From contig NZ_ADGX01000006.1 of assembly GCF_000177675.1 (NCBI RefSeq), positions 1-64,000 on the forward strand: DNA of 64,000 nt, given 5' to 3'. Shown here one piece after another: positions 42,962 through 51,214 of the stretch. This stretch comes from Parafrankia sp. EUN1f. GTDB taxonomy: Bacteria; Actinomycetota; Actinomycetes; Frankiales; Frankiaceae. The notes beneath the pieces are model-generated. The model was not told where the DNA came from and ran no database searches. It saw nothing but the letters and a program-made list of their open reading frames with translations. The position numbers and the translations under genes are program-made. The stretch's first letter is position 1; every line of letters starts with the position of its first letter.

Positions 42962-43009
42962 AGGATCTGAGGGTCTTGGTCGCCAGGACGACGAACCGCC
43001 TCAACTCTT
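42962..43009. repeat. Intergenic palindrome, degenerate copy
   Basis: AGGATCTGAGG and CCTCAACTCTT are imperfect arms, with GGTCG/CGACG-type sequence at the centre. The left flank GGTTGCTGCCGGGC resembles that of the copy at 27983. It is the second element in this gap. Confidence 0.6.
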
Positions 43010-43078
43010 CGGACAGCCCGAGCCCCGGGGCCCGGGTCGGACAGACCGGCCCCCCGGGATCACCGTGGGCCCGCGGGC

Positions 43079-45634
43079 TCACCGCGGGTCGGTCTGCCGG
43101 CTCAGCGCGGGCCAGGTGATCTCCAGGCAGACCTGGCTGTCGTCGACGTCCCGGTGCCACGAGAGGAGATCCTCCTCCTCCGGCGGAAGCGGGGACGCCG
43201 TAAGCGGCGGCGGCGGAAGCGGGGACGGCTGGGACGCGGCCGTTCCGGCCGGGCCTGTGGCCGGGTAGGTGAGGAAGAGCCGCCCGCCGGTGTCGTCGCA
43301 GATCAGGGTGAGGACAACCTGCTGCGCGCCGGTGGCCGGCGCGGCACCGAGCAGGCCGGGCAGGATCTCCGCGAGCCGCGCACGCACCGGCGCGGGAATC
43401 CGCCCCGGCTCGCCGGCCAGCCGCACCTCGACCCCGAGCCCCCGCGCGCGGGCCTCGACGACTGCCGGCCCCAGCTCACCCAGCGTCTGTCCGGCGCCGG
43501 TGACCAGGGCCCGGCGGATGGCGGCCGCCCGCTGGCCGCAGCGGTCGCGCACGGCTGGGTCACGCGGGTCGAGCAGACCGTCCGCGACCGCCTCCAGCAG
43601 CGGCAGCACCTCCTGCTCGATCGTGGCGAGACCACGCTCCCGGTCAGCCCGGACAGCCCGCGCCGACTGCTCCAGCGCCGCGCGGGCGGTCTCCTCCTCG
43701 AGCGCTCGGGCGACCTGGTCGGCGGTGCGCCGCAGCACCGGGCCGCCCATCGCCACCATGATCTGCAGCGCGATCTGGCTGTTCGTCGCGGCCAGCAGCT
43801 GGGCGAGCGCCAGTGGGCCGGTGTCCGAGCCGGCCAGGACGAGCACGCCGAGCACCGCGACGGTCGCGATGATCGCGAGAGCCCAGACGACCAACAGGCG
43901 GGACACCGCGAGCAGGGCGAGAAGCACCGGGAGCACCAGCACCGGCCAGGTGTTGATCCGGCTCGGTGGCCCGCCCGCCCCCGTCGCACCGTGGGCCTGG
44001 ACGACGTTCAGTCCCACCACCACGGTCACCGCCAGCGCGAGCACGATCGCGGCGACGGCCTCGCCGCGGCGCAGTGGCCGCCGGTAGGACGTCCGGGCCG
44101 CGGCGGCCACGATCAGCGCCATGGCGGGCCAGCAGAGCACGGCGAGTGGCACCGACCGGGCGGACGGGAGGGTGAACGGCACGATGACGGCGGTACAGCC
44201 GAACCAGGCCAGTGCGGCGAGGGCGACCGTGCGGCGCAGCACGGCCGCGTAGGAGTCCCGCAACTCGGTGGCCGACGTCCCGGCAGCCGCCGGCCCGCCT
44301 CCCGGCAGCCTTCCCGCCGCTTCCGGCATCTTGCCGGCCGTCTGTCCCCGTGGCAGGGGCCCTGGTGCCGTGGAGGCTGCCACGCGGTCAGGCCCGGCCG
44401 GTGCCGGTGCCGGCACTGGTACTGGTGCCGGGGCCGGGGCCGGGGCTGGCGCCGGCCAGCGCAGGCGGACGGATGTTCCGTGCCCGGGAGCCGAGCTGAT
44501 CGTCGCCTGCCCGCCGACCTCGGCGAGCCGGGCGTGCACCGACCGGGCCAGCCCGAGCCGGTCGTCGGGAACGTCGTCGGTGGCGAAGCCCCGTCCCGCG
44601 TCGGCGACGACGACGTCCACGCCGCCGCCGGGTCGGTTCGTGACGGTGAGGGTGGCGTGATCCGTCCCGGCATGGCGCCGGACGTTCGCCAGCAGCTCCT
44701 GCGCGGCCGCGGCCACCGCGCGGACCACCTCCTCCGGCAGGTCCGTGGTGGGCAGCGAGGCGACGTCCACCCGTAGCCCGCGGGCCGCCGCCACGGACAC
44801 CACCCGCAGCATCGGCTCGGTGAGGTCGCGCGTGGCGGACGCGGTCCCGTCCAGCATGGTGCGGACGGCGTCGATCGCGTAGCGGCACTGCTCGGCGGTC
44901 AGGGCGATACCGGAGCGGTCCCGGGTGCCGCCTCCCCAGGCGATGCCGGTCAGCGTGTTGAGAACGGTGTCGTGCAGCATCCGTTCGCGTTCTCGCTCGT
45001 CGCGAAGCCTCGCGGCTGCCACTGCCGCCGCCTGCCGCTGCGCCGCGGCGGTGCCCAGCCTGGTGTCGGCCAGCCGGGCGATCGCGCTGAGCCGGGTGAG
45101 CGCGAGACGGAACAGAGCCGCGATCGCGATCACCAGCAGGCACGCGGCGAACGCGCGCGCCAGCGGGGTGTGGTTCCCGCCGGCCGCCGGGTCGTCCATC
45201 GTGACCTGGGCGATGGCCGCGCCGCCGACGAGGGCCGTGACCATCAGCACGACCGCGGCGGCCAGAACCCGTCGGCGGCAGGCCCAGGAGGCGACGATCG
45301 CCGCATGGGCGGCCGCGGAGAAAACCCAGGTGGCGGAACCACCGACGGATTGCGCCGGCAGGAACAGCACCGCACCGGCGCCGACACCGACGGCGACGGC
45401 GACGTTGCCGGGGACCAGCAGGCGGACGAGCCGCGGCCGGGCCAGAGCGACGGTTACGAAGACGGTGCCCCAGAGCGCCGTCACGGCGGCGGCGGCGAGC
45501 CCGGCGGGGTGCGCGGTGTACCAGGAACGCCAGACGACGACGTAGGCGACGAGGAAGGCGATGTTCAGGGCCCGCATCGTCGCGAAGGTCCGTACTGCCA
45601 CCGCGTCGAACGCCTGGTGGGCATTTGCCGGCAC
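43079..45634 (-). CDS. Membrane histidine kinase with a second, degenerate kinase half
   Basis: A protein of about 851 residues. The first half has five or so membrane segments, then a NarL/LuxR-type kinase: RERERMLHDTVLNTLTGIAW is the phospho-acceptor helix, AAAAQELLANVRRHAG the N box, and VVVADAGRGFATDD with SSAPGHGTSVRLRW the G boxes. A Pro/Ala linker is followed by a second membrane block of about five segments. It ends in a helix-rich region (RERGLATIEQEVLPLLEAVA) that looks like a kinase core without His, N box or G boxes. GTG 45634 is my start choice; GTG 45601 and ATG 45577 are alternatives. No response regulator gene is adjacent. Confidence 0.82.
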   Translation of the reverse strand: MPANAHQAFDAVAVRTFATMRALNIAFLVAYVVVWRSWYTAHPAGLAAAAVTALWGTVFVTVALARPRLVRLLVPGNVAVAVGVGAGAVLFLPAQSVGGSATWVFSAAAHAAIVASWACRRRVLAAAVVLMVTALVGGAAIAQVTMDDPAAGGNHTPLARAFAACLLVIAIAALFRLALTRLSAIARLADTRLGTAAAQRQAAAVAAARLRDERERERMLHDTVLNTLTGIAWGGGTRDRSGIALTAEQCRYAIDAVRTMLDGTASATRDLTEPMLRVVSVAAARGLRVDVASLPTTDLPEEVVRAVAAAAQELLANVRRHAGTDHATLTVTNRPGGGVDVVVADAGRGFATDDVPDDRLGLARSVHARLAEVGGQATISSAPGHGTSVRLRWPAPAPAPAPAPVPVPAPAPAGPDRVAASTAPGPLPRGQTAGKMPEAAGRLPGGGPAAAGTSATELRDSYAAVLRRTVALAALAWFGCTAVIVPFTLPSARSVPLAVLCWPAMALIVAAAARTSYRRPLRRGEAVAAIVLALAVTVVVGLNVVQAHGATGAGGPPSRINTWPVLVLPVLLALLAVSRLLVVWALAIIATVAVLGVLVLAGSDTGPLALAQLLAATNSQIALQIMVAMGGPVLRRTADQVARALEEETARAALEQSARAVRADRERGLATIEQEVLPLLEAVADGLLDPRDPAVRDRCGQRAAAIRRALVTGAGQTLGELGPAVVEARARGLGVEVRLAGEPGRIPAPVRARLAEILPGLLGAAPATGAQQVVLTLICDDTGGRLFLTYPATGPAGTAASQPSPLPPPPLTASPLPPEEEDLLSWHRDVDDSQVCLEITWPALSRQTDPR

Positions 45635-45735
45635 AGGACGAGTGTGCCCGGGTCGTGCCCGATGGGCGCCGATTTGTGGGTTTCCGGGCCGATCGTCCGG
45701 ATGGGTGCGGCCCACCCGGAGCTGGTTGGGGCCGG

Positions 45736-47787
45736 TCAGCCGCTGGTGCCCGTCGTGGGTGACGCGGTTGAGGACGCCGCCGGCGACGCGGTGCTGGGCG
45801 CTGTCGTGGTCGTCGTCGTGGCCTTGGTCGTGTTGGCCGTGGCGCTGGCGGTGGCCGTGGCGCTCGCGGGAGGCGTGGTGGCCGCCGGAGTGGTCGCCGC
45901 CGGTTTCGTCGTTGCGGGAGTGGTCGGCGCCGGTGTCGCGGTGGCCGTCGGCGCGGCCGTGGCGGCGGGCGCCGCTGTGGTGGGGGTGGTGGTCGGTGCC
46001 GCGGTGGCGCTCGGCGATGTGGGCGCGGTGGTGGCCGGGGTCGCCGTGGGCGACGGCGTCACGGTCGGAGTGTCCTCCGTCGGGGTCGCCGTGGGCGCCG
46101 GGACGGTGGGGTCTGCCGCGAATGCGCTCGACGGGACATTGCGGATGCGCAGCCGCATCTGGGCCGGGCAGACCTGGTCGGCGGGGGTGACGGTCAGCGT
46201 GACGATGACGGTGTCGTCCGTCAGGGCCGCCGCGGCCAGGCTGCTTCCGGGCAGCCGGGCGAGGAGCGCCGGCACCATCGTTCCGTCGCCGGTCTGCAGG
46301 GTCGTCCAGCTGGTTGTGATCTCTTTGTCGCCGGTGGTGGTCGCGGTGGCCTCGACCGTGACGGTGGTGTTCAGCCAGGGCAGGCGCGCGGTGGTGAGGT
46401 CGAGCGCCTCGGCGCCGGCGGTGTCCGGGTCGAGATCCGTGAGAGCGACGGCGAGATCGGCGGCCCGCAGCGGGTCGCAGCTGCCCGGGTCGAGAGTGAT
46501 CGCCGGGGCTGGCGTCGGTGGCAGCGTCGCGCCGGGCGTGGTCGGGCTCAGGCTCGGGTCCGTCGTGCCGTCCGTCCCGCCGGTGGGGGTGAGGTCGGTG
46601 ATGGGGACGTCGGCCAGGCTGGGGCTGCTGGAGTCGGTCGTGGTGGATCCGGTGCCGGGGGTGGCGCCGCCCTGGCGGTAGCCGTTGTACCAGGTGAGGA
46701 CGGTACGGACGTAGGCGTCGGAGGGGTTGTACGACAGGATCGCGGCGCGCAGGTCGGCGGCGTCGTCGAGGTCGCGGTCGCGGGCGCAGAGGTAGTGGCC
46801 GGCGGCGAGGTCGGCGTCGTGGATGTTGTGCGGGTTCTTGACGCCGTCGCCGTTGCCGTCGCGGCCGGAGCCGGCCCAGGTGGTGGGGATGAACTGCATG
46901 GGGCCGACGGCGCGGTCGTAGACGGTGTCGTGGTCGAGGGCGCCGTTGTCGCTGTCGCGGATGAGGGCGTTGCCGCCGGTGCCGTCCAGGCGGGGGCCGA
47001 GGATGAGCGGGCTGGTGACGGTGCCGTCGGCGGTGATGCTGCGGCCCTGGGCGTGGTGGGACTCGACCCTGCCGATGGCGGCGAGCAGTTCCCAGGGCAG
47101 GTGGCAGCTGGGTTTGTCCTCGGCGAGCTGGTCGGCGGCCTTCTGGTAGGCGGCGAGGAGCTGGGCGGGGATCTTCTTGGCGCTGTCGGTGAGGGTGATG
47201 CTGGTGGTGGGGCTGTCGCTGTCGGAGGTGGCGTCCTGGGCGAGCTCGTCGGTGGTGAGGTCCGCGGGGTCGGTTTCCGGCGGGGTGTTCGGGACGAGGT
47301 CGGGCAGTTTCCAGTCGCCGGCGCGGGCGGGTGGGTTCTTGGTGGTGTCGAGCTGGTCGCCGGTGTCGCCGCTCGTTTCGGGGGTGGCGGCGGTGCAGAA
47401 GAACAGCAGGCTGGCGGCGACCGCGGTGGGCAGCACCGTCGTGCGCACCAGGCCCGAGGCACGGACACGCTGGCCCGGTCCCCTGGCCGCGGGCCCAGCC
47501 TTGCCCGCCCGCGTCGCACCGCCCGCCTTGGCGGCTTTGCTCGCCTTCGCGGCCTTGCCTGCCTTCGCGGCCTTCGTGGTGCTGCCTGCCTTCGTGGCGC
47601 TGCCGGCCTTCGCGATGCCGCCCACGGTGGGTAGCTCGATGGTCGGCGCCGTCGGAACGCGCTTGGTCAGATCGACCCGAGTGGGAACACCGCCAGCCGC
47701 CGGTGGGCCCGGCTGTGGCGTGTTCGCGGCCGCGGCACTGGGCCGCGGGTCCGTCGGGGACTGGTGACGTCGGCGGCGACGGCTCAC
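45736..47787 (-). CDS. Membrane-anchored lytic transglycosylase
   Basis: A 683-residue protein that would cleave peptidoglycan glycan strands. A basic Lys/Ala-rich head is followed by one membrane segment (VRTTVLPTAVAASLLFFC, about 115-132). The SLT/MltB-like domain is at about 220-400, with catalytic Glu in AAIGRVESHHAQGR, the RAVGPMQFIPTTWAGSG motif and NPHNIHDADLAAGHYLCARD. A second folded region (about 440-560) precedes a Thr/Ala/Pro-rich tail of about 110 residues that may span the wall. GTG 47787 has AGGAGGA nine bases upstream. A structured leader of about 200 bases lies before it. Confidence 0.9.
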   Translation of the reverse strand: MSRRRRRHQSPTDPRPSAAAANTPQPGPPAAGGVPTRVDLTKRVPTAPTIELPTVGGIAKAGSATKAGSTTKAAKAGKAAKASKAAKAGGATRAGKAGPAARGPGQRVRASGLVRTTVLPTAVAASLLFFCTAATPETSGDTGDQLDTTKNPPARAGDWKLPDLVPNTPPETDPADLTTDELAQDATSDSDSPTTSITLTDSAKKIPAQLLAAYQKAADQLAEDKPSCHLPWELLAAIGRVESHHAQGRSITADGTVTSPLILGPRLDGTGGNALIRDSDNGALDHDTVYDRAVGPMQFIPTTWAGSGRDGNGDGVKNPHNIHDADLAAGHYLCARDRDLDDAADLRAAILSYNPSDAYVRTVLTWYNGYRQGGATPGTGSTTTDSSSPSLADVPITDLTPTGGTDGTTDPSLSPTTPGATLPPTPAPAITLDPGSCDPLRAADLAVALTDLDPDTAGAEALDLTTARLPWLNTTVTVEATATTTGDKEITTSWTTLQTGDGTMVPALLARLPGSSLAAAALTDDTVIVTLTVTPADQVCPAQMRLRIRNVPSSAFAADPTVPAPTATPTEDTPTVTPSPTATPATTAPTSPSATAAPTTTPTTAAPAATAAPTATATPAPTTPATTKPAATTPAATTPPASATATASATANTTKATTTTTTAPSTASPAASSTASPTTGTSG

Positions 47788-47923
47788 CGGCAGATTCCTC
47801 CTGGCTTGGGAGGCGTCCGATGGGGCGGGCGATCACCACAGGACGCGAGGGCGCGTGGGGCAGACGTGCTCTTCGTGACCTGCCTGGGGCAGCAGGCCTG
47901 ACCTGCGTCGATGCATGCCGACA

Positions 47924-47958
47924 GCGTCCCGGCCCGGGGTGGCGCCGGGCTGGGACGC
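47924..47958 (-). promoter_or_regulatory. Strong hairpin in the transglycosylase leader
   Basis: On the coding strand GCGTCCC and GCCCGG pair with CCGGGC and GGGACGC, with one A-C mismatch and a six- to eight-base loop. It lies about 140 bases before the GTG. It could be an attenuator or part of a regulatory RNA; I could not match it to a known riboswitch. Confidence 0.4.
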
Positions 47959-48122
47959 GTGGGTTCTGCACTCGGTTCAGTCACGTTGTGTGAAAATTCC
48001 GAAACGGTCGTCGGCGAACGGTCGGGCAGACCGCGAGCTATCCGCGTGCTGGTTGGCCAGCGCGAGAGAACTGTGACAGATGGAGGCGCTTTCTGTTACC
48101 AAAAGATCAGATGTCCCGCTTG

Positions 48123-48140
48123 CTGTTATTTAGTTAACAG
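48123..48140. promoter_or_regulatory. Inverted repeat CTGTTA-TTTAGT-TAACAG
   Basis: A 6-bp perfect inverted repeat in an AT-rich spot about 75 bp beyond the acyltransferase stop and about 335 bp upstream of the transglycosylase start. It could be a terminator-like hairpin or an operator. Confidence 0.35.
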
Positions 48141-48214
48141 GTTCGGGGAAACGATCGCCATCCGCCGACTGACCAGTCCGTGAACTCGTCCGCGGGAGCC
48201 CCCGCATGCGCAGG

Positions 48215-49531
48215 TCAGCTGCCTGCGGGCGGGACGGATTCGCCGCCCGCGGTCATGGGTGCGGACGTCGGCCGCGGCGACATGGCCCGCGGCTGCGTCG
48301 TCGCCAGCCGCGGTGCCGCGGCAGGCGGGGTGAAGGTGCCCCGGCCCTTGCGCGGGGCTGTCCCACGGGCATTGACCCAGGCTGGGCGCCGGCGCTGGAC
48401 GGGCCTCTCCACCAGGTAGTACGAGGCGGAGGCGAGCCCCAGGCTGACGACGAGCGCGGCTCCGGCGGAGGGCACCCGCCCGTATCGGGGGACCAGCGAA
48501 TCGTTGGCGACCCCGGTCACCGGGAAATGCCACAGGTAGAGGCTGTAGGAAATGCGGCCGACCCAGGATGCCGGGCGGCAGCTGAGCATGCGGTAGTACC
48601 ACCCCGGACGCCGCTGGTCCGCGCCCAGGATCGCGACGGCGGCGAGGACCGCGACGAGCAGGTAGCCGCCGCGGGCCATCCAGGTCGGTCGGCCGACCAG
48701 ATCGGGCCCGGTGGCGAAGAGGACCACGATGGCGACCAGTGCGACGGGGCTGAAGAAGGCCACCCGCCGGAGGATCGCGTCCGCGGTGGCGCGGGCCGCG
48801 TGGCGAGGGGAGGCCCAGCCGCGCAGGGAGTCGTAGCGCCAGACGGCGAGCAGACAGCCGACGAGCAGGGAGTCGAACCGGGTGTCGGGGGCGTAGTAGA
48901 TGCGCAGGTTCGACGCGCCGGTGGAGATCAGCACCTCACGCCAGATCAGCACGATGATCACCAGGCTGATCAGGATCTCCGGCAGGCAGCGGCGCAGCCG
49001 GCCGTTGCGGCAGATCGCAACCAGCGCGATCGGCCAGACCAGGTAGAACTGCTCCTCCAGCGAGAGCGTCCACACATGCCCGAACCACGCGCCGCTGTCC
49101 GGGGGATTCAGCGTGCGCTGAATATTTGCCACGTAGAAGACCGCGGCGAGACCGTTGCGCAGGAACTGCCATTGATCGTCCGCGTCCTTGAAGAGCAGGA
49201 CGAGTGGGATCCCTGCTGCTACAAAGATGTAGAAGGCGGGGAGGAGACGGAAAGCACGGCGTGCCCAGAAGGCGCGCAGGGAGATCCAGCCTTCACGGTC
49301 CCGCTCGGCCAGCAGCAGGCCGGTGATGAGGAACCCGCTGAGCACCAGGAAGAGATCGACCCCCAGATAACCCCCTGGTACCAGGCCCATATGGTGGAAG
49401 AACACGGTCAGCACCGCCAGCGCGCGCAGCCCGTCGAGCGCGGGATTGTGCCCACCGGAAGGTGTCCTCGGCGTGTTCCCGGCGGGTTGCGCGGATTCGC
49501 CGCGCGTAGCTGCGGTCAGGTTTTCCAGCAT
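48215..49531 (-). CDS. Acyltransferase family 3 (OafA/YrhL-like) membrane O-acyltransferase
   Basis: A 438-residue protein with ten or so membrane segments that would acylate surface or secreted glycans. The N-terminal signature is LDGLRALAVLTVFFHHMG with the paired His; GVDLFLVLSGFLITGLLL, FWARRAFRLLPAFY and HVWTLSLEEQFYLVWP follow, all diagnostic. SYSLYLWHFPV is near the end. The C-terminal 45 residues are a disordered tail, with no SGNH domain. ATG 49531 has GGGGGGA upstream. It is divergent from dnaN2. Confidence 0.92.
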   Translation of the reverse strand: MLENLTAATRGESAQPAGNTPRTPSGGHNPALDGLRALAVLTVFFHHMGLVPGGYLGVDLFLVLSGFLITGLLLAERDREGWISLRAFWARRAFRLLPAFYIFVAAGIPLVLLFKDADDQWQFLRNGLAAVFYVANIQRTLNPPDSGAWFGHVWTLSLEEQFYLVWPIALVAICRNGRLRRCLPEILISLVIIVLIWREVLISTGASNLRIYYAPDTRFDSLLVGCLLAVWRYDSLRGWASPRHAARATADAILRRVAFFSPVALVAIVVLFATGPDLVGRPTWMARGGYLLVAVLAAVAILGADQRRPGWYYRMLSCRPASWVGRISYSLYLWHFPVTGVANDSLVPRYGRVPSAGAALVVSLGLASASYYLVERPVQRRRPAWVNARGTAPRKGRGTFTPPAAAPRLATTQPRAMSPRPTSAPMTAGGESVPPAGS

Positions 49532-49971
49532 GGCGTCCCCCCACGGGAACCAACGGTTCGAACGATACTGGCGACGACAATAGACCTGCCTTTTACCGCT
49601 GGTCGAACCCGGTACCGGCCAGGCACCCGAAGGTGCTCCGTAATGGTCTCACTCAATATCTGAACCGGATCCCAGGAGCTGCTCGGGTGTCCGCGAATCG
49701 TGGTGACCGGTCCTGCGGCGGCGGACGGGATCCCGTTGCCCGGGCGGCTCCCCACCGGGGGCCGGGCGGGAGCGGTGGGGCGTACCCGAGGCCAGCGGCC
49801 GGCTGGCCGATGGGCGCCCCGTCGGAACGCCGAGGTGGCGTCGAGATGGCGGCGAAGCGGCGTCGGGGGAGGCGTGATGACCCGTGCGGCTGTGGCCCCG
49901 GGCGCCGCGCCGTCGCGGCGAGGCTTTGCGGAATGCGGAGATTCGGCCTCGTCCGGCGAGACAATCCGAGC
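49532..49971. other. Divergent gap between the acyltransferase and the sliding clamp
   Basis: About 440 bp. Apart from the -10 box of the clamp gene at 49960 I see no gene or strong structure. The frame open upstream of the clamp has no clamp sequence and is probably not translated. Confidence 0.45.
49960..49965 (+). promoter_or_regulatory. Candidate -10 box for the sliding clamp gene
   Basis: GACAAT lies six bases before ATG 49972, and no ribosome site is present, so the message is probably leaderless. Confidence 0.45.
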
Positions 49972-51177
49972 ATGAGGTTCAGCGTGGAACGCGACGTACT
50001 CGCCGACGCTACGGGCTGGGTCGCCCGCCATCTGCCGAAGCCGACGGGTGGCGCACAGCAGGTCCTGACAGGCCTGCTCCTGGAGGCCCTGCTGCCGGAC
50101 CACGCCTCAGACCACAACTCGGACCACACCGCCGAGCGCTCCCGGGGCCGCGGCGCGCCGGCTCTGGAGATCTCGGCCTTCGACGGTGAGGTGGCGGCCC
50201 GGGCCCCGGTCGAGGCCGTCGTCACCGAACCGGGCCGGGTGGTTGTTCCCGGGCGTCTACTGGCCGATGTCGTGCGCAACCTGCCGGATGCTCCGGTGCT
50301 CGTGTGGGCCACCGCGACCCGCGTGACCATCGAATGCGGCACCGCGAGCTTCCGTATCCCCACGCTCGACTCCGAGGACTACCCGGTTCTCCCGGTGTTC
50401 CCGCCGCCGGTGGGCGAGGTCGACACGCTGGGCTTCGCCGCGGCGGTGGCGCAGGTGGCACCCGCCGCGGGCCGGGACGACTCGCTGCCGGTCCTCACCG
50501 CCGTCCGACTGGAGATCGCCCGGGGCGGGTTGAGCCTGGTCGCAACCGACCGTTACCGGCTCGCGCTGCGCACGATTCCCTGGCAGCCCACGGTCGACGA
50601 TCCCGAGGCCGTCGCGCATGTGCCGGCCCGGCTGCTCGCGGACATCGCTCGACTGCCGACCAGTGCCTCGCGGATCGCGCTCGGGATGGGCGTCGACGAC
50701 TCCGGGGTCGCGCGGTTCGGTCTCTCGGTCAACGGCCGGCAGACGATCGTTCGCCTGTTGGAAGGGACCTTCCCGAACTACCGTCGGCTGCTGCCGGAGG
50801 CGTCCGCGTTCACCGTCACCGCGCAGACGTCGGTCCTCGCGGCGGCCGTGCGCAGGGTCGCGCTGGTCGCCACCCGGACGGCGCCGCTGCGCTTCACCTT
50901 CTCGGCGGGCCAGGTCCTCGCCGAGGCCGGTGACGGCGGTGGGGCGCAGGCCTGCGAGCTGGTGCCGCTCGAGTACACCGGCCCCGAGCTGTCGGTCCTG
51001 TTCAATCCCGCGTTCCTGCTCGACGGCCTAGCCGCGGTCGAGGGTGATGAGGTGGTGTTCGGTTTCGCCGCGGTGGACCCGAACACCACCTCGTCGAGCC
51101 CTGCCGTGCTGACCGGCAAGGACGACGGGGAGGACTATCGCTACCTGCTCATGCCGATCCGTACCGGTGCGGCCTGA
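49972..51177 (+). CDS. DNA polymerase III beta subunit (sliding clamp) paralogue
   Basis: A 401-residue protein with three clamp domains. It begins MRFSVERDVLADATGWVARH. RVVVPGRLLADVVRNLPD and the strands TIECGTASFRIPTLDSEDYPVLP lie in the first domain, GLSLVATDRYRLALRT in the second, and LLEGTFPNYRRLLP and YRYLLMPIR in the third. The end YRYLLMPIR keeps the family pattern for the C-terminal strand. An insert HASDHNSDHTAERSRG in domain one is unusual. No dnaA, recF or gyrase gene is nearby, so this is probably a second clamp and not the replication-origin dnaN. Confidence 0.9.
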   Translation: MRFSVERDVLADATGWVARHLPKPTGGAQQVLTGLLLEALLPDHASDHNSDHTAERSRGRGAPALEISAFDGEVAARAPVEAVVTEPGRVVVPGRLLADVVRNLPDAPVLVWATATRVTIECGTASFRIPTLDSEDYPVLPVFPPPVGEVDTLGFAAAVAQVAPAAGRDDSLPVLTAVRLEIARGGLSLVATDRYRLALRTIPWQPTVDDPEAVAHVPARLLADIARLPTSASRIALGMGVDDSGVARFGLSVNGRQTIVRLLEGTFPNYRRLLPEASAFTVTAQTSVLAAAVRRVALVATRTAPLRFTFSAGQVLAEAGDGGGAQACELVPLEYTGPELSVLFNPAFLLDGLAAVEGDEVVFGFAAVDPNTTSSSPAVLTGKDDGEDYRYLLMPIRTGAA

Positions 51178-51202
51178 CCGCCGGTCACGGGCCGGCGGTC
51201 AG
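51174..51202. terminator. Bidirectional terminator hairpin
   Basis: CTGACCGCCGG and CCGGCGGTCAG form a perfect 11-bp stem with a seven-base loop. The left arm overlaps the clamp gene stop codon. It lies between convergent genes. Confidence 0.7.
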
Positions 51203-51214
51203 GAGAGGCATCGG

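Larger units (their letters stand above)
47788..48214. other. Intergenic region and structured leader of the transglycosylase
   Basis: About 425 bp without a gene. It contains a strong hairpin at 47924-47958, a smaller GTCG/CGAC stem beside it, a hairpin at 48123-48140 and an AT-richer stretch around 47985-48000 where the transglycosylase promoter may lie. Confidence 0.5.

Noticed and set aside
43079-47971. A single open frame of 1630 codons across the kinase and transglycosylase genes.
   Set aside because: Only the part up to about 45634 has kinase sequence. Beyond 45736 the true gene is the transglycosylase in another frame, and the long frame there is a low-complexity shadow rich in Arg, His and Pro.
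47788-48000. A c-di-AMP (ydaO) riboswitch before the transglycosylase gene.
   Set aside because: Such riboswitches precede wall hydrolases in actinobacteria, but I could not find the conserved unpaired purine-rich blocks; only the hairpins are present.
49633-49971. An N-terminal extension of the sliding clamp.
   Set aside because: Clamp sequence begins at ATG 49972, which has a -10 box at leaderless spacing. The upstream frame is Arg/Gly-rich noise.
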